Positions 27,984-38,939 of a stretch of 64,000 nucleotides of DNA are shown in pieces. The notes under the pieces are model-generated. The model did no database searches. It had not been told where the DNA came from and saw nothing but the letters and a program-made list of their open reading frames with translations. Origin of the DNA: Planococcus wigleyi (GTDB taxonomy: Bacteria; Bacillota; Bacilli; Bacillales_A; Planococcaceae); NCBI RefSeq assembly GCF_014836985.1, contig NZ_JACSPU010000001.1, positions 773,755 through 837,754 of the forward strand. Reading direction: 5' to 3'. The translations under genes and the position numbers were made by a program. Within the stretch, counting starts at the first letter, position 1. Each line of letters begins with the position of its first letter.

Positions 27984-28166
27984 GTGAACGAAAGAAATGG
28001 TTTTAGCAAAATAGTTAAATGTGTAAAGTGTAAAGGAATCGTTGCGGGAAAGCAGATCAGTGATACAGCTCTCATTTTGTATCAGAGCTATCTCAGCTGT
28101 GCAGATGCTAAAGCTTGGGGTTTAGTGGAACTGGATGGCGAAAAATCCATACCAGCAAATGTTTAG
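27984..28166 (+). CDS. Possible small CxxC protein, uncertain
   Basis: In the 373-bp proS-polC gap one frame stays open to TAG at 28166 and encodes, from GTG 27984, about 60 residues with 'IVKCVKCKGIVAGKQISD', a CxxC pair typical of zinc or redox knuckles, and one more Cys ('YLSCADAK'). The frame also opens upstream into the terminator. The ribosome site is poor (AAGG almost touching the GTG). It may be a real small gene, a decayed fragment or chance. Nothing else is seen in the gap except the polC ribosome site. Confidence 0.25.
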   Translation: MNERNGFSKIVKCVKCKGIVAGKQISDTALILYQSYLSCADAKAWGLVELDGEKSIPANV

Positions 28167-28255
28167 TATGTTCAAATGTTAAATTGCCCTAATCCAACGC
28201 CGCCAGACAAAATGCACGTACGCTTTCTTAAATCACTACTACGAAGGGGATAATT

Positions 28256-31200
28256 ATGACAAACCAGCAAGATCCTAAGATGCGGTTTAAAATGCTGCTT
28301 CAGCATCTCGACTTAACGGACGATGTACATATGCCCTTTTTCGAAGAGGCTGAACTGACACGGATGACTGTCCATAAAAAAGAACGATCGTGGAAATTCC
28401 TTGTAAAAGTAAAGAATATCCTGCCGATCGATTTGTACCTATTACTTAAAGAACGACTATATAGCACATTTTCTCCAATTGCTTCGGTTCAATTGAACAT
28501 CGAATCTGCACAGGAGACAGCACAGGAAAACCTCGTCTTATCCTACTGGAGATACGCGGTTGAAGAATTGGCTGACATGGCGCCGCCGCTGCGTGAACGA
28601 TTGCTGTCACAGGCGCCGGTTTGGAACGGCAACAAGCTTCTGCTGCAATGCAATCATGAACACGAAATGATGGCATTAAAGTCAAAATACAGCGATAAAC
28701 TGGCTGGGGTATACCGCCAGTTTGGATTCCCGCATGTCTCCATCGATTTTCAGCTGTCGAACGAAGACCAGGAAGCGGCGCATGCGGCTTTCATGGCAGA
28801 ACGTCTGCGTGAAGAAGAGGAGATGGCGAATAAAGCCTTGTCCGATATGAAAAAGCGGGAGACGAACCGAAAAGAGAACGGTACGCCTTCTGGGCCTTTC
28901 CAGATGGGTACGGCTATCAAACCGGATGAAAATATTGTGGAAATCCAATCGATTGTTGATGAGGAACGTCGAGTGACCATTGAAGGCTACGTCTTTGATG
29001 CAGAAGTCAGAGAACTTCGGAGCGGCCGTTCATTATTGACCGTCAAGATTACAGACTATACCGATTCGATTCTTGTGAAGATGTTCTCACGTGACAAAGA
29101 AGATGCTGAATTGATGGCCAATGCTAAAAAAGGCATGTGGTTAAGAGCTCGCGGTTCGATTCAGACGGATACCTTTGTGCGGGATCTGGTGATGATGGCA
29201 CAGGATATGGTTGAGATCAAACCGGTTCTTCGCCAAGATACAGCTGAAGAAAAACGCGTCGAGTTGCATCTGCACACACCGATGAGCCAAATGGACGCCG
29301 TTTCGTCTGTTGAATCATTGGTCAGCCAAGCTGCCAGATGGGGCCATCCGGCGATTGCCATTACGGATCATGCCGGCGTACAGTCATTCCCGGATGCATA
29401 TGCAGCCAGCAAAAAACATGGTATTAAAGCGATTTTTGGCCTGGAAGCGAATTTAGTGGATGACGGTGTACCGATCGCTTATGAAGAGCGCCATGCTTTA
29501 TTGGAAGATGAAACGTTCGTTGTGTTTGACTTAGAGACCACGGGCTTGTCCGCTGTTTACGATACCATCATTGAATTAGCTGCTGTTAAAATCAAAGGCG
29601 GCCAGATCATCGATAAATTCGAGAGCTTTGCGAATCCTCATCATGAGCTTTCATCGACAACGATTGATTTGACTGGCATCACCGATGATATGGTCAAAAA
29701 CGCACCGGAAGTGGAAGAAGTGATCCGCAAATACCACGAATGGGCAGGCGACCACATCATGGTTGCCCATAACGCTTCATTCGACATGGGCTTCCTGTAT
29801 GTCTGCTATAAGAAATACGGTATTGAAACAAAGCATGCCACGATCGATACACTGGAATTGGCGCGTATGCTTCATCCTGAACTGAAAAACCACCGATTGA
29901 ACACGTTGGCCAAAAAGTTCGGAATCGAGCTGACACAGCATCACCGGGCCATTTACGATACGGAAGCGACATCTTATTTATTGACGCATCTCTTAAAAGA
30001 AGCAGATCAAAAAGGCATTCTTTATCATGACCAATTAAACGATTATGTGGGCAGCGGAGACGCTTATAAACGTTCACGGCCGACCCATTGCACACTGTTG
30101 GCGCAGAACGATGAGGGGCTGAAAAATCTCTTCAAACTGGTGTCTGCATCTCACATCGATTATTTCTACCGGGTGCCTCGCATTCCGCGTTCATTGCTCC
30201 AACGACATCGGAAAGGCCTGCTGGTCGGTTCCGGTTGTGACAAAGGCGAAGTTTTCGAAGCGGTCATGCAAAAATCAATGGAAGAAGTTGAACAGACTGC
30301 GCAATTCTACGATTATCTGGAAGTTCATCCAAAAGAGGTTTATTCCCATTTGATTGAGCGGGAAATGATCCGCGATGAATGGAACTTGGAAGACATTATC
30401 CGGAAATTGGTGAAAATCAGCCGTAAGTTGGAAATACCTTTGGTTGCGACGGGCAATGTCCATTACTTGGATGAGACAGATGCCATTTTCAGACAGGTAC
30501 TTATCGGATCCCAAGGCGGGGCGAATCCGTTGAATCGCCACAAGCTGCCGAAAGTGCATTTTAGAACAACCAACGAAATGCTCGATGCATTTGATTTCCT
30601 CGGTGCTGAAACAGCCCATGAACTGGTTGTGGAAAACTCGGTTAAAATCTCCGAGATGATCGATGTTGTCAAACCAATTAAAGATGAATTGTATACACCG
30701 AAAATTGAAGGCGCTGATGAAGAGGTTCGGGAATTGAGTTACAACATGGCCCGACAAATTTACGGAGATACTTTGCCTGAAATCGTGGAAGCGCGGATTG
30801 AGAAAGAATTGAAATCCATCATTGGACATGGTTTTGCGGTCATCTATCTGATCTCCCATAAGCTGGTTAAAAAATCATTGGATGACGGTTATTTGGTTGG
30901 TTCCCGTGGATCGGTCGGTTCTTCGCTTGTAGCGACGCTGACTGAAATAACGGAAGTCAATCCGTTGCCGCCGCATTATATTTGCCGGAAATGCAAGAAA
31001 TCGGAGTTTTTTGATGACGGTTCTGTCAGTTCAGGATTCGATTTAAAAGACAAGAATTGCCCGGATTGTGATGTTCCTTATCAAAAAGAAGGCCAGGATA
31101 TTCCGTTCGAAACGTTCTTAGGATTTAAAGGGGATAAAGTTCCGGATATCGATTTGAACTTCAGTGGAGAATACCAGGCAGTTGCCCATAACTATACGAA

Positions 31201-32563
31201 GGAACTGTTTGGAGAAGACAATGTTTTCCGTGCAGGCACCATCGGCACAGTAGCGGAAAAGACGGCTTATGGCTATGTCCGCGGCTATGCCAATGATCGA
31301 GACATGACATTGCGCGGGGCGGAAATCGACCGGCTTGTACAAGGATGTTCGGGCGTTAAGCGCAGTACCGGACAGCATCCGGGGGGGATCATCGTTGTTC
31401 CGGACTATATGGACATCTATGATTTCTCGCCAATCCAATTCCCGGCAGATGCGCAGGATTCAGAATGGAAGACTACACATTTTGACTTCCACTCTATCCA
31501 CGATAATCTATTGAAGCTCGATATACTTGGTCACGATGATCCGACAGTGATCCGCATGCTCCAGGATTTGTCCGGCATCGATCCGAAGACCATCCCAACT
31601 GACGATCCGGAAGTCATGAAAATCTTCGCCGGACCTGAATCACTCGGTGTGACGAAGGAGCAGATTGGCTGTAAAACAGGAACGCTCGGCATTCCTGAAT
31701 TCGGTACGCGTTTTGTGCGCCAGATGTTGGAAGAAACAAAACCGAACACGTTCTCGGAACTTGTCCAGATTTCCGGATTGTCCCACGGGACGGATGTATG
31801 GTTGAGCAATGCGCAGGAATTGATCCAAAATGGAACCTGCCAGCTGTCCGACGTAATCGGCTGCCGTGATGACATCATGGTCTATTTGATTTACCAGGGA
31901 CTTGAATCTTCCTTGGCATTTAAAATCATGGAGTCTGTCCGTAAAGGTAAAGGATTGACGCCAGAATTTGAAGAAGCCATGAAAAAAGAAGGCGTGCCGA
32001 ACTGGTACATCGAGTCCTGCAAAAAAATCAAGTACATGTTCCCGAAAGCGCACGCCGCTGCCTATGTTTTGATGGCTGTCCGCATCGCCTACTTTAAAGT
32101 GCATTTCCCTGTTCTTTACTATGCGGCTTATTTTACAGTGCGCGCAGAAGATTTTGATGTCAACGCTATGGCCAAAGGATCACATTCGATTCGTGCTGTG
32201 ATTGATGAAATCAACAGCAAAGGCCTGGAAGCATCGACAAAAGAGAAGAACTTGCTGACGGTTATGGAATTGACGCTGGAAATGGTGGAGCGGGGCTACA
32301 GCTTCCAAAAGGTTGATTTATACAAATCATCTGCTGATCAGTTCATCATAGATGGCAACAGCCTGATTCCGCCATTCAATGCCATTCCTGGATTAGGGAC
32401 CAACGCCGCAAAATCCATCGTGGCTGCACGCGAACATGGGGAATTCCTATCCAAGGAAGACCTTCAGCAACGTGGCCGCGTTTCAAAAACGATCATCGAA
32501 TACATGGATGATCATGGCTGTTTAGAAGGGATGCCTGAAGCCAACCAGCTGTCTCTCTTCTAG
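28256..32563 (+). CDS. polC: DNA polymerase III alpha subunit, Gram-positive PolC type
   Basis: A 1435-residue replicative polymerase with built-in proofreading, the leading-strand enzyme of Firmicutes. Order of parts: N-terminal domain, OB fold (about 225-320), PHP domain split by the exonuclease ('[14 protein letters not shown]'), DEDDh 3'-5' exonuclease ('[20 protein letters not shown]', then '[13 protein letters not shown]' and '[11 protein letters not shown]'), then the polymerase core with Cys-rich zinc region 'CRKCKK...CPDC' and catalytic '[12 protein letters not shown]'. The C-terminus ends 'NQLSLF', a beta-clamp-binding peptide. It follows proS, as in B. subtilis. Confidence 0.98.
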   Translation: MTNQQDPKMRFKMLLQHLDLTDDVHMPFFEEAELTRMTVHKKERSWKFLVKVKNILPIDLYLLLKERLYSTFSPIASVQLNIESAQETAQENLVLSYWRYAVEELADMAPPLRERLLSQAPVWNGNKLLLQCNHEHEMMALKSKYSDKLAGVYRQFGFPHVSIDFQLSNEDQEAAHAAFMAERLREEEEMANKALSDMKKRETNRKENGTPSGPFQMGTAIKPDENIVEIQSIVDEERRVTIEGYVFDAEVRELRSGRSLLTVKITDYTDSILVKMFSRDKEDAELMANAKKGMWLRARGSIQTDTFVRDLVMMAQDMVEIKPVLRQDTAEEKRVELHLHTPMSQMDAVSSVESLVSQAARWGHPAIAITDHAGVQSFPDAYAASKKHGIKAIFGLEANLVDDGVPIAYEERHALLEDETFVVFDLETTGLSAVYDTIIELAAVKIKGGQIIDKFESFANPHHELSSTTIDLTGITDDMVKNAPEVEEVIRKYHEWAGDHIMVAHNASFDMGFLYVCYKKYGIETKHATIDTLELARMLHPELKNHRLNTLAKKFGIELTQHHRAIYDTEATSYLLTHLLKEADQKGILYHDQLNDYVGSGDAYKRSRPTHCTLLAQNDEGLKNLFKLVSASHIDYFYRVPRIPRSLLQRHRKGLLVGSGCDKGEVFEAVMQKSMEEVEQTAQFYDYLEVHPKEVYSHLIEREMIRDEWNLEDIIRKLVKISRKLEIPLVATGNVHYLDETDAIFRQVLIGSQGGANPLNRHKLPKVHFRTTNEMLDAFDFLGAETAHELVVENSVKISEMIDVVKPIKDELYTPKIEGADEEVRELSYNMARQIYGDTLPEIVEARIEKELKSIIGHGFAVIYLISHKLVKKSLDDGYLVGSRGSVGSSLVATLTEITEVNPLPPHYICRKCKKSEFFDDGSVSSGFDLKDKNCPDCDVPYQKEGQDIPFETFLGFKGDKVPDIDLNFSGEYQAVAHNYTKELFGEDNVFRAGTIGTVAEKTAYGYVRGYANDRDMTLRGAEIDRLVQGCSGVKRSTGQHPGGIIVVPDYMDIYDFSPIQFPADAQDSEWKTTHFDFHSIHDNLLKLDILGHDDPTVIRMLQDLSGIDPKTIPTDDPEVMKIFAGPESLGVTKEQIGCKTGTLGIPEFGTRFVRQMLEETKPNTFSELVQISGLSHGTDVWLSNAQELIQNGTCQLSDVIGCRDDIMVYLIYQGLESSLAFKIMESVRKGKGLTPEFEEAMKKEGVPNWYIESCKKIKYMFPKAHAAAYVLMAVRIAYFKVHFPVLYYAAYFTVRAEDFDVNAMAKGSHSIRAVIDEINSKGLEASTKEKNLLTVMELTLEMVERGYSFQKVDLYKSSADQFIIDGNSLIPPFNAIPGLGTNAAKSIVAAREHGEFLSKEDLQQRGRVSKTIIEYMDDHGCLEGMPEANQLSLF

Positions 32564-32567
32564 CCAG

Positions 32568-32596
32568 TTGCACCACAGCGCGATTTGTGGTATTAT
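32568..32596 (+). promoter_or_regulatory. Promoter of the rimP-nusA-infB operon
   Basis: TTGCAC (32568-32573), a 17-bp spacer and TATTAT (32591-32596) with TG at 32588-32589 as an extended -10. It starts just after the polC stop. Confidence 0.75.
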
Positions 32597-32626
32597 TGTA
32601 GTAACATTTACTGATAGCTCTGTCGC

Positions 32627-32652
32627 AGAAGAGTGGGTTCTCCCGCTCTTTT
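32627..32652 (+). terminator. Hairpin in the rimP leader
   Basis: An AGAGTGGG stem (loop TTCT) pairs with CCCGCTCT, followed by TTT. It lies between the promoter and rimP, so it may act as a leader attenuator for the operon, or end polC read-through. Many nusA operons are autoregulated through their leaders; that this one is so is inference. Confidence 0.5.
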
Positions 32653-32688
32653 CTGTTTGTTATGGCATAAAATTGGCGGGAGGCATGT

Positions 32689-33174
32689 ATGAGCAAAATT
32701 ACAGAACAAATCGAGAAGATAGCACAACCCATCACCAGTGAACTAGCCCTGGAACTTGTAGATGTGGAATTCCTTAAGGAAGGCCGCAACTGGTTTTTAC
32801 GAGTGTATGTGGACAATCCGGAAGCACCGATTGATATTGATCAATGTGCTTTAGTAAGTGAAAAGCTCAGTGAGATTTTGGATCAACTCGATCCGATTGA
32901 ACAAAATTATTTCCTGGAAGTTTCATCTCCGGGTGCAGAACGTCCGTTGAAGAAGGAAAAAGATTTCGAGAAAGCTATCGGTAAATTTATTTACATCAAA
33001 ACTTATGAGCCGGTTGAAGATGCAAAAGAGTTTGAAGGCTATTTAAAGTCCTATGACGATGAACAAGTGGAAATTGAAATTAAAATCAAAACACGCAGAA
33101 AAATAATCAACATTCCGAAAGATAAGATTGCGATAATCCGTTTGGCCATTGATTTTTCTGTTAAACCTGATTGA
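32689..33174 (+). CDS. rimP: Ribosome maturation factor RimP
   Basis: A 161-residue protein needed for 30S subunit assembly. It has the family N-terminal alpha/beta domain ('ELALELVDVEFLKEGRNWFLRVYVD') and a C-terminal SH3-like barrel ('YIKTYEPVEDAKEFEGYL'). 'YFLEVSSPGAERPLKKEKDF' is the most conserved block. It heads the nusA operon and its stop overlaps the nusA upstream region. Confidence 0.96.
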   Translation: MSKITEQIEKIAQPITSELALELVDVEFLKEGRNWFLRVYVDNPEAPIDIDQCALVSEKLSEILDQLDPIEQNYFLEVSSPGAERPLKKEKDFEKAIGKFIYIKTYEPVEDAKEFEGYLKSYDDEQVEIEIKIKTRRKIINIPKDKIAIIRLAIDFSVKPD

Positions 33175-33194
33175 AGAACCTGGGAGTGAATAAA

Positions 33195-34322
33195 ATGAGC
33201 AGTGAGTTATTGGATGCTTTTGAAGTACTAGAGAAACAAAAAGGGATTTCCCGTGAAGTCCTGATCGAGGCAATTGAAGCTGCATTGGTAACGGCATACA
33301 AACGGAATTTCAACCAGGCACAAAATGTCCGTGTGGATTTGAACTTGGACACCGGCACGATGCTGGTCTATTCCCGCAAGGATGTTGTAGAAGAAGTGGA
33401 AGACGAACGTCTTCACATTTCATTGGAAGATGCTAAAGTCATCAACCCTGCTTACGAGCTTGGAGATGTGGTGGAAGAAGAAGTGACGCCGCGTAATTTC
33501 GGACGTATTGCTGCACAGACAGCGAAACAAGTTGTAACTCAACGTGTTCGTGAAGCTGAGCGCGGCCTAATCTTCGAAGAGTTTGTTGATCGTGCTGACG
33601 ATATCGTCAACGGCATCGTTGAACGCATGGACGCACGCAACTTGTACGTAGGACTTGGCAAAGTTGAAGCAGTGCTTCCACAGACTGAGCAAATGCCGAA
33701 TGAGCATTACAAGCCTCATGACCGCATCAAAGTGTATATCACAAAAGTGGAGCGCACAACTCGCGGGCCACAGGTATTTGTGTCGCGCACCCATCCGGGA
33801 TTGCTTCGCCGTCTGTTTGAAAACGAAGTGCCTGAAATTTATGACGGCATCGTTGAAATCAAGTCGATTGCACGCGAAGCAGGAGACCGTTCTAAAATTT
33901 CCGTATTCGCACACCGCGATGACATTGATCCAGTAGGGTCATGCGTCGGATCTAAAGGCGGACGTGTCCAAACGATCGTCAATGAGTTGAGTGGAGAAAA
34001 AATCGATATTGTTGAATGGTCTGAAGAGCCGGTAGTCTTTGTAGCCAATGCACTTAGCCCATCCAAAGTATTGGATGTGCAAGTCAATGAAGAAGCAAAA
34101 TCAACGACGGTTGTTGTTCCTGACTATCAATTATCTCTTGCGATCGGCAAACGTGGGCAAAATGCCCGTTTGGCAGCAAAATTGACTGGATGGAAAATTG
34201 ACATTAAAAGCGAGACTGACGCTCGGGAAATGGGCATCTACCCGAACCCGAATGCTGATATCGAATTAGTGGAATCCGGTGAAGAACTGGACGATTTTGA
34301 TTTTTACGAAGAAAAAGAATAA
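33195..34322 (+). CDS. nusA: Transcription termination/antitermination factor NusA
   Basis: A 375-residue RNA-polymerase-binding protein that modulates pausing and termination. ATG 33195 ('[21 protein letters not shown]') is the family start and follows GGGAGTGAA; an in-frame ATG at 33171 overlaps rimP and is less likely. Domains: N-terminal polymerase-binding domain (about 1-125), S1 (about 135-200, '[20 protein letters not shown]'), KH1 ('[18 protein letters not shown]') and KH2 ('[18 protein letters not shown]'). Like other Firmicutes NusA it lacks the C-terminal acidic repeats of E. coli. Confidence 0.97.
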   Translation: MSSELLDAFEVLEKQKGISREVLIEAIEAALVTAYKRNFNQAQNVRVDLNLDTGTMLVYSRKDVVEEVEDERLHISLEDAKVINPAYELGDVVEEEVTPRNFGRIAAQTAKQVVTQRVREAERGLIFEEFVDRADDIVNGIVERMDARNLYVGLGKVEAVLPQTEQMPNEHYKPHDRIKVYITKVERTTRGPQVFVSRTHPGLLRRLFENEVPEIYDGIVEIKSIAREAGDRSKISVFAHRDDIDPVGSCVGSKGGRVQTIVNELSGEKIDIVEWSEEPVVFVANALSPSKVLDVQVNEEAKSTTVVVPDYQLSLAIGKRGQNARLAAKLTGWKIDIKSETDAREMGIYPNPNADIELVESGEELDDFDFYEEKE

Positions 34323-34342
34323 TGTAGAAAAGGTGATGTCCG

Positions 34343-34621
34343 TTGGCTCTGCAAAAGAAAATTCCATTACGGAAGTGTGTAGCTACAGGCGAGATGCATC
34401 CTAAAAAGGAAATGATCCGCGTTGTCCGTTCAAAAGAAGGCGAAGTAGCCGTCGATTTGACTGGCAAAAAATCAGGACGCGGCGCATACCTTTCGAAATC
34501 GGAAGATGCCATCGCGACTGCCCGCAAAAAGAAAGTGCTGGACAAGCAATTGGAAGTCAAGATTCCAGACGAAATCTATGATGAGTTAATTCGCGTCGTT
34601 CTCAGAGAGCAGTTGAAATAA
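34343..34621 (+). CDS. ylxR: YlxR family RNA-binding protein (RNase P modulator RnpM)
   Basis: A 92-residue basic protein with TTG start and AAAGGTGATG upstream. Signatures are 'RKCVATGEMHPKKEMIRVVR' and 'GKKSGRGAYLSKS', where GRGA is the conserved loop. In B. subtilis YlxR binds the RNase P RNA and lowers its activity. It sits between nusA and ylxQ, and its stop overlaps the ylxQ ATG (TAATG). Confidence 0.92.
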   Translation: MALQKKIPLRKCVATGEMHPKKEMIRVVRSKEGEVAVDLTGKKSGRGAYLSKSEDAIATARKKKVLDKQLEVKIPDEIYDELIRVVLREQLK

Positions 34622-34965
34622 TGACGAAACAAAAAATTCTTCAATTACTTGGATTGGCGACACGTGCAAGAATGACCATTTCCGGTGAAGAAATGACCGT
34701 GAACGAAGTTCGAAAAGGAAAAGCGAAATTAGTAATAATTTCAGAAGACGCTTCGGACAATACCAAAAAGAAATTGCAGGACAAATGCAAATCATTTGGA
34801 GTGGATCTGCATGTTTTAGGATCGCGGTTCGATTTGGGACATGCGATAGGCAAAGAAGAGCGGGTAGTGATTGCAATCACCGATAAAGGTTTTGCAAAAA
34901 AAATAACCAGCTTATTCGAAGAAATTAATCGGGGGCGAGCAGATGACCAAAATTCGAGTACATGA
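34621..34965 (+). CDS. ylxQ: L7Ae-family K-turn RNA-binding protein YlxQ
   Basis: A 114-residue protein of the L7Ae/L30e/S12e family that binds kink-turn RNA. The core is '[19 protein letters not shown]', '[19 protein letters not shown]' and '[19 protein letters not shown]'. The C-terminal '[11 protein letters not shown]' is out of the fold. It begins by one-base overlap with ylxR and overlaps infB by 23 bp, so translation of all three is probably linked. Confidence 0.92.
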   Translation: MTKQKILQLLGLATRARMTISGEEMTVNEVRKGKAKLVIISEDASDNTKKKLQDKCKSFGVDLHVLGSRFDLGHAIGKEERVVIAITDKGFAKKITSLFEEINRGRADDQNSST

Positions 34966-37300
34966 ATACGCTAAGAAGGTAGACAAGCCAAGCAAAGAAA
35001 TCATCAATGAATTGTCTAAACACAATATTAACGTGCAAAACCATATGGCTACATTAGAGGACAATGCTGTTTCGAAATTAGACAGCATCTACAAAAATGC
35101 GTCTGCAGGACAGCGTCCAGCAGCACAATCGCGTCCATCAGGACAAAGCCAATCCCGTCCGTCACAAGGCGGCCAGTCCCGTCCATCAGGACAAGGGCAA
35201 TCACGTCCATCACAAGGCGGCCAGTCCCGTCCATCAGGACAAGGGCAATCGCGTCCATCACAAGGCGGCCAGTCCCGTCCATCAGGGCAAAGCCAATCAC
35301 GTCCGGCAGCAGCTCCAAGCCAAGGGCAATCCCGTTCGCAAGGAAACGGCCAGCGTCCGACTACACCAGCAAAAACTGGTTCGAACTTCACACCAAAAGC
35401 AGCTAAACCGACGGCAGGCCCAGGCCAACGTTCTTCAGGACGTCCAGGAGGCGGAAACCGCAATGGCTTCCAAAACCGCAACCGTAAAGGGAAGCAGCAG
35501 CAACCGGTAAATCCGTTGCCGCCAATGCCTAAAAAAGAGAAAGAATTGCCGGCTAAAATTACATTCAGCGAGTCATTGACTGTAGCTGAGCTGGCGAAAA
35601 AATTAGGGCGCGAGCCTTCTGAAATCATCAAAAAATTATTCATGCTTGGTGTAATGGCTACCATTAACCAAGAGTTGGATAAAGATGCAATTGAATTGAT
35701 CTGTGCTGAATATGAGGTTGAAGTGGAAGAAGAGATTCTTGTTGATAAAACAGATCTTGAAGTTTACTTTGAACCTGAAGACGAAAGCCTGAACGAAGAA
35801 CGTCCACCGGTTGTGACAATCATGGGGCACGTTGACCATGGTAAAACAACATTGCTTGATTCAATTCGCCACACGAAAGTGACGGCAGGAGAAGCCGGCG
35901 GAATTACGCAGCATATCGGTGCTTACCAAGTTGTAGACAACGGCAAAAAAATCACATTCCTTGATACTCCTGGACACGCAGCATTTACAACCATGCGGGC
36001 ACGCGGAGCGAAAGTGACAGACCTTGCCATTATTGTTGTTGCTGCAGACGACGGCGTTATGCCACAAACAGTTGAAGCCATCAATCATGCTAAAGCTGCA
36101 GAAGTTCCGATCATCATCGCAGTCAACAAAATGGATAAGCCAAGCGCAAATCCAGACCGTGTTATGCAAGAACTGACTGAGCATGGCTTAGTTCCTGAAG
36201 CATGGGGCGGAGACACGATTTTCGTACCGATTTCCGCATTGACTGGAGACGGCATTGATTCGTTGCTTGAAATGATCTTGCTTGTTTCTGAAGTAGGGGA
36301 ATTGAAAGCTAACCCGGCACGCCGTGCAATTGGAACGGTTATTGAAGCAGAGCTTGATAAAGGCCGTGGTTCAGTAGCTACACTTCTAGTACAGGACGGT
36401 ACGTTAAATGTTGGAGATCCGATCGTTGTCGGCAACACATTTGGACGCGTCCGTGCAATGGTTTCGGATGTAGGCCGTCGCGTAAAAGAAGCGGGCCCAT
36501 CAACTCCAGTTGAAATCACTGGGTTGAATGATGTACCACAAGCAGGAGATCGTTTTGTTGTCTTTGAAGATGAAAAAACAGCTCGTCAAGTGGGCGAAAC
36601 ACGTGCAACATCTGCGCTTCAAGTTCAGCGTTCAGAAAAAACACGCGTAACACTTGATAACTTGTTTGATCAGTTGAAACAAGGCGAAATGAAAGAATTG
36701 AACCTGATCGTCAAAGCAGACGTTCAAGGAGCAGTTGAAGCTATGGCAGCATCACTTCTTAAAATCGATGTAGAAGGCGTCAACGTGAAAATCATCCACA
36801 CAGGCGCTGGTGCGATTACAGAATCTGATATTTCATTGGCAGCTGCATCAAATGCCATCGTTATCGGCTTTAACGTTCGTCCGGATGCAAACGCGAAACG
36901 CGCTGCTGAAGCAGAAGGCGTAGATATCCGTTTGCACCGCATCATCTATAAAGTAATCGAAGAAATTGAATTCGCAATGAAAGGGTTGCTTGACCCGGAA
37001 TTCGAAGAAAAAATCATCGGCCAAGCTGAAATCCGCAGCACATTCAAAGTATCTAAAGTCGGAACGATTGCCGGAAGCTATGTAACCGAAGGCAAAATTA
37101 CACGTGACAGCGGCGTTCGCGTCATCCGTGAAGGCATCGTAGTATTCGAAGGTGAAATTGACACATTGAAACGTTTCAAAGACGATGCAAAAGAAGTGGC
37201 TAAAGGTTATGAATGCGGTATTACAATCAAAAACTTCAACGATGTGAAGGAAATGGATATCATTGAAGCGTATATTATGGAAGAAATCGTACGCAAATGA
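34943..37300 (+). CDS. infB: Translation initiation factor IF-2
   Basis: A 785-residue GTPase that places initiator tRNA on the 30S subunit. The N-terminal IF2_N begins '[20 protein letters not shown]', then a disordered region of about 140 residues rich in Q, S, R, P and G, which includes a 16-residue tandem repeat, then a second IF2_N-like block ('[20 protein letters not shown]'). The G domain follows with G1 'GHVDHGKTT' (from about residue 295), G3 '[15 protein letters not shown]' and G4 'NKMD'; domains II-IV complete the protein. AATCGGGGGCGAG upstream is a weak ribosome site, consistent with coupling to ylxQ. Confidence 0.97.
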   Translation: MTKIRVHEYAKKVDKPSKEIINELSKHNINVQNHMATLEDNAVSKLDSIYKNASAGQRPAAQSRPSGQSQSRPSQGGQSRPSGQGQSRPSQGGQSRPSGQGQSRPSQGGQSRPSGQSQSRPAAAPSQGQSRSQGNGQRPTTPAKTGSNFTPKAAKPTAGPGQRSSGRPGGGNRNGFQNRNRKGKQQQPVNPLPPMPKKEKELPAKITFSESLTVAELAKKLGREPSEIIKKLFMLGVMATINQELDKDAIELICAEYEVEVEEEILVDKTDLEVYFEPEDESLNEERPPVVTIMGHVDHGKTTLLDSIRHTKVTAGEAGGITQHIGAYQVVDNGKKITFLDTPGHAAFTTMRARGAKVTDLAIIVVAADDGVMPQTVEAINHAKAAEVPIIIAVNKMDKPSANPDRVMQELTEHGLVPEAWGGDTIFVPISALTGDGIDSLLEMILLVSEVGELKANPARRAIGTVIEAELDKGRGSVATLLVQDGTLNVGDPIVVGNTFGRVRAMVSDVGRRVKEAGPSTPVEITGLNDVPQAGDRFVVFEDEKTARQVGETRATSALQVQRSEKTRVTLDNLFDQLKQGEMKELNLIVKADVQGAVEAMAASLLKIDVEGVNVKIIHTGAGAITESDISLAAASNAIVIGFNVRPDANAKRAAEAEGVDIRLHRIIYKVIEEIEFAMKGLLDPEFEEKIIGQAEIRSTFKVSKVGTIAGSYVTEGKITRDSGVRVIREGIVVFEGEIDTLKRFKDDAKEVAKGYECGITIKNFNDVKEMDIIEAYIMEEIVRK
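35126..35317 (+). repeat. 48-bp tandem repeat inside infB
   Basis: A 48-bp unit encoding the 16 residues [16 protein letters not shown] is repeated about four times: an imperfect copy 35126-35173, near-identical copies 35174-35221 and 35222-35269, and a diverging copy from 35270. It keeps the frame, so gain or loss of units would leave the protein intact. Confidence 0.85.
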
Positions 37301-37575
37301 TCCTGTACATGGAATGCGAATTTTTCATTCCAACGGCACATTCGTTAAAAGATAAGCGGGCAGTCGTGAAAAGCATGCTGACCCGCAGCAGACAAAAATT
37401 CAATGTTTCCGCAGCGGAAATTGACCACCAAAATGTTTGGCAGCGGACCCGCATCGCTTTTGTTATCGTCTCTTCCTCAAAAGAAATGGCTGATAAGGAA
37501 ATGGCGCAGGTTCTCTACTACTTGGAAAGCAACCCCGCTTGGGAATGTTTGGAGATTGAGAAAGAATATTTGTAA
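37297..37575 (+). CDS. ylxP: YlxP, DUF503 family protein
   Basis: A 92-residue protein with the DUF503 pattern '[29 protein letters not shown]' (split as [14 protein letters not shown] and [12 protein letters not shown]). Its start overlaps the infB stop by 4 bp (ATGA). It is invariably placed between infB and rbfA in Bacillales, which suggests a role in ribosome biogenesis or translation, but no reaction is established. Confidence 0.9.
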   Translation: MILYMECEFFIPTAHSLKDKRAVVKSMLTRSRQKFNVSAAEIDHQNVWQRTRIAFVIVSSSKEMADKEMAQVLYYLESNPAWECLEIEKEYL

Positions 37576-37593
37576 GAACGAGGTGGATTAGCA

Positions 37594-37944
37594 ATGACAA
37601 TGCGCGCGAATCGTGTAGCCGAGCAGATGAAAAAAGAGCTCAGCGATATCATCAGCCGAAAACTGAAAGATCCACGTATCGGATTTGTCACTGTAACAGA
37701 TGTTGAAGTTACAGGAGATCTCCAGCAGGCAACTGTATATATCAGCGTGTTAGGTGAAGACCATGCAAAAGAACAGACATTGCTTGGGTTAACGAAGTCG
37801 AAAGGATTTATCCGCACCGAAATCGGACAGCGGATCCGTCTTCGCAAAACTCCTGAATTGTCTTTTGAAATCGATTCATCGGTTGCTTACGGCAATCGAA
37901 TCGATACATTACTGCGTGATATTCAAGAACCAAAAGAAGATTAA
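37594..37944 (+). CDS. rbfA: Ribosome-binding factor A
   Basis: A 116-residue KH-fold protein that acts in late 30S maturation near the 5' end of 16S rRNA. The family block is '[18 protein letters not shown]' followed by '[20 protein letters not shown]' and '[14 protein letters not shown]'. Its AACGAGGTGG site precedes ATG 37594. It ends directly at a strong terminator. Confidence 0.96.
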   Translation: MTMRANRVAEQMKKELSDIISRKLKDPRIGFVTVTDVEVTGDLQQATVYISVLGEDHAKEQTLLGLTKSKGFIRTEIGQRIRLRKTPELSFEIDSSVAYGNRIDTLLRDIQEPKED

Positions 37945-37983
37945 AAAAAGCCTGCTGTCTATTTCAGATAGCAGGCTTTTTTT
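37944..37983 (+). terminator. rbfA terminator
   Basis: AAAAAAGCCTGCT pairs with AGCAGGCTTTTTT across a 13-nt loop (outer stem 37945-37956 with 37970-37983). It starts one base after the rbfA stop. truB follows 26 bp later, so truB-ribF need read-through or a start within this gap. Confidence 0.85.
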
Positions 37984-38008
37984 GCATCAAGCAAAGGAGT
38001 TAAGGCAT

Positions 38009-38938
38009 ATGGCGCTGAACGGAATTCTACCATTGTGGAAAGAAAAAGGGATGACCTCCCATGATTGTGTCTTCAAGTTAAGAAAGATCCTGCAAACAAA
38101 AAAAGTTGGGCATACGGGGACGCTGGATCCTGAAGTGGACGGTGTCCTGCCAATCTGCATCGGCAATACGACCAAAGTGGCAGAATATATCACTGACCAA
38201 GGTAAGACTTATGAAGCGGAAGTGACCATCGGCTATTCAACTGAAACAGAAGATGCAACAGGCGAAACGGTGGATACGGACCTCTCAGAAAAGCTCATTA
38301 CCCGACAGCAAGTAGCTGAAGTCTTTTTGCAGCTTACCGGAAATATTAAACAGATTCCCCCAATGTATTCAGCCGTCAAAGTGAACGGCAAAAAGCTATA
38401 TGAATATGCACGCCAAGGAATCGCCGTTGAACGGCCTGAGCGGACAGTCCGCATCGAATCGATTGAGTTATTGAATGATGATCTTCAATGGACTGGCCAG
38501 CAAATCAAATTCAATATCCGTATCCGCTGCGGCAAAGGAACTTATATCCGGACATTGGCTGTGCAAATCGGAGAAGCATTAGGCTTTCCTGCGCATATGT
38601 CCCGGCTGACTCGGACAGAATCCGGTAAATTCGCCAAAAAAGATTGCGTAACACTTGCCGAAGTGGCTGAACTTGCTCAAAATGGAGTTATCGGCGACAT
38701 TTTGAAACCGCTCAGCTATGGTCTAGAGGCGTTTCCATTCATGGAAATCGAACCGAAACAGATATTTGCTGTAAAAAACGGGCAAGTACTGGCGCGTCAT
38801 GCCATACTTGATCAAATGGGATTTGTAGTTTTGACCTATCAGGGACAACCCGTGGCACTCTATAAAAACCATCCTGAAAAAGCGGATAAGATGAAGCCTG
38901 AAAAAATGTTCGGTTTTCCGACAGCGGACGAGGTGTAG
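38009..38938 (+). CDS. truB: tRNA pseudouridine(55) synthase
   Basis: A 309-residue enzyme that makes pseudouridine 55 in the T-loop of most tRNAs. ATG 38009 follows AAAGGAG by 9 bp; the frame opens upstream through the terminator, which is not coding. The catalytic Asp40 is in 'GHTGTLDPEVDGVLPICIG'. 'GKTYEAEV' and 'IPPMYSAVKVNGKKLYEYAR' are family blocks, and a C-terminal PUA-like domain starts near residue 245. The stop is one base from ribF. Confidence 0.96.
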   Translation: MALNGILPLWKEKGMTSHDCVFKLRKILQTKKVGHTGTLDPEVDGVLPICIGNTTKVAEYITDQGKTYEAEVTIGYSTETEDATGETVDTDLSEKLITRQQVAEVFLQLTGNIKQIPPMYSAVKVNGKKLYEYARQGIAVERPERTVRIESIELLNDDLQWTGQQIKFNIRIRCGKGTYIRTLAVQIGEALGFPAHMSRLTRTESGKFAKKDCVTLAEVAELAQNGVIGDILKPLSYGLEAFPFMEIEPKQIFAVKNGQVLARHAILDQMGFVVLTYQGQPVALYKNHPEKADKMKPEKMFGFPTADEV

Positions 38939-38939
38939 T

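Noticed and set aside
35126..35317. CRISPR-like or mobile repeat in infB
   Set aside because: It is an in-frame coding minisatellite within a normal infB gene.
37865..38008. N-terminal extension of TruB
   Set aside because: The extra codons overlap rbfA and its terminator; ATG 38009 has AAAGGAG and matches the family start.
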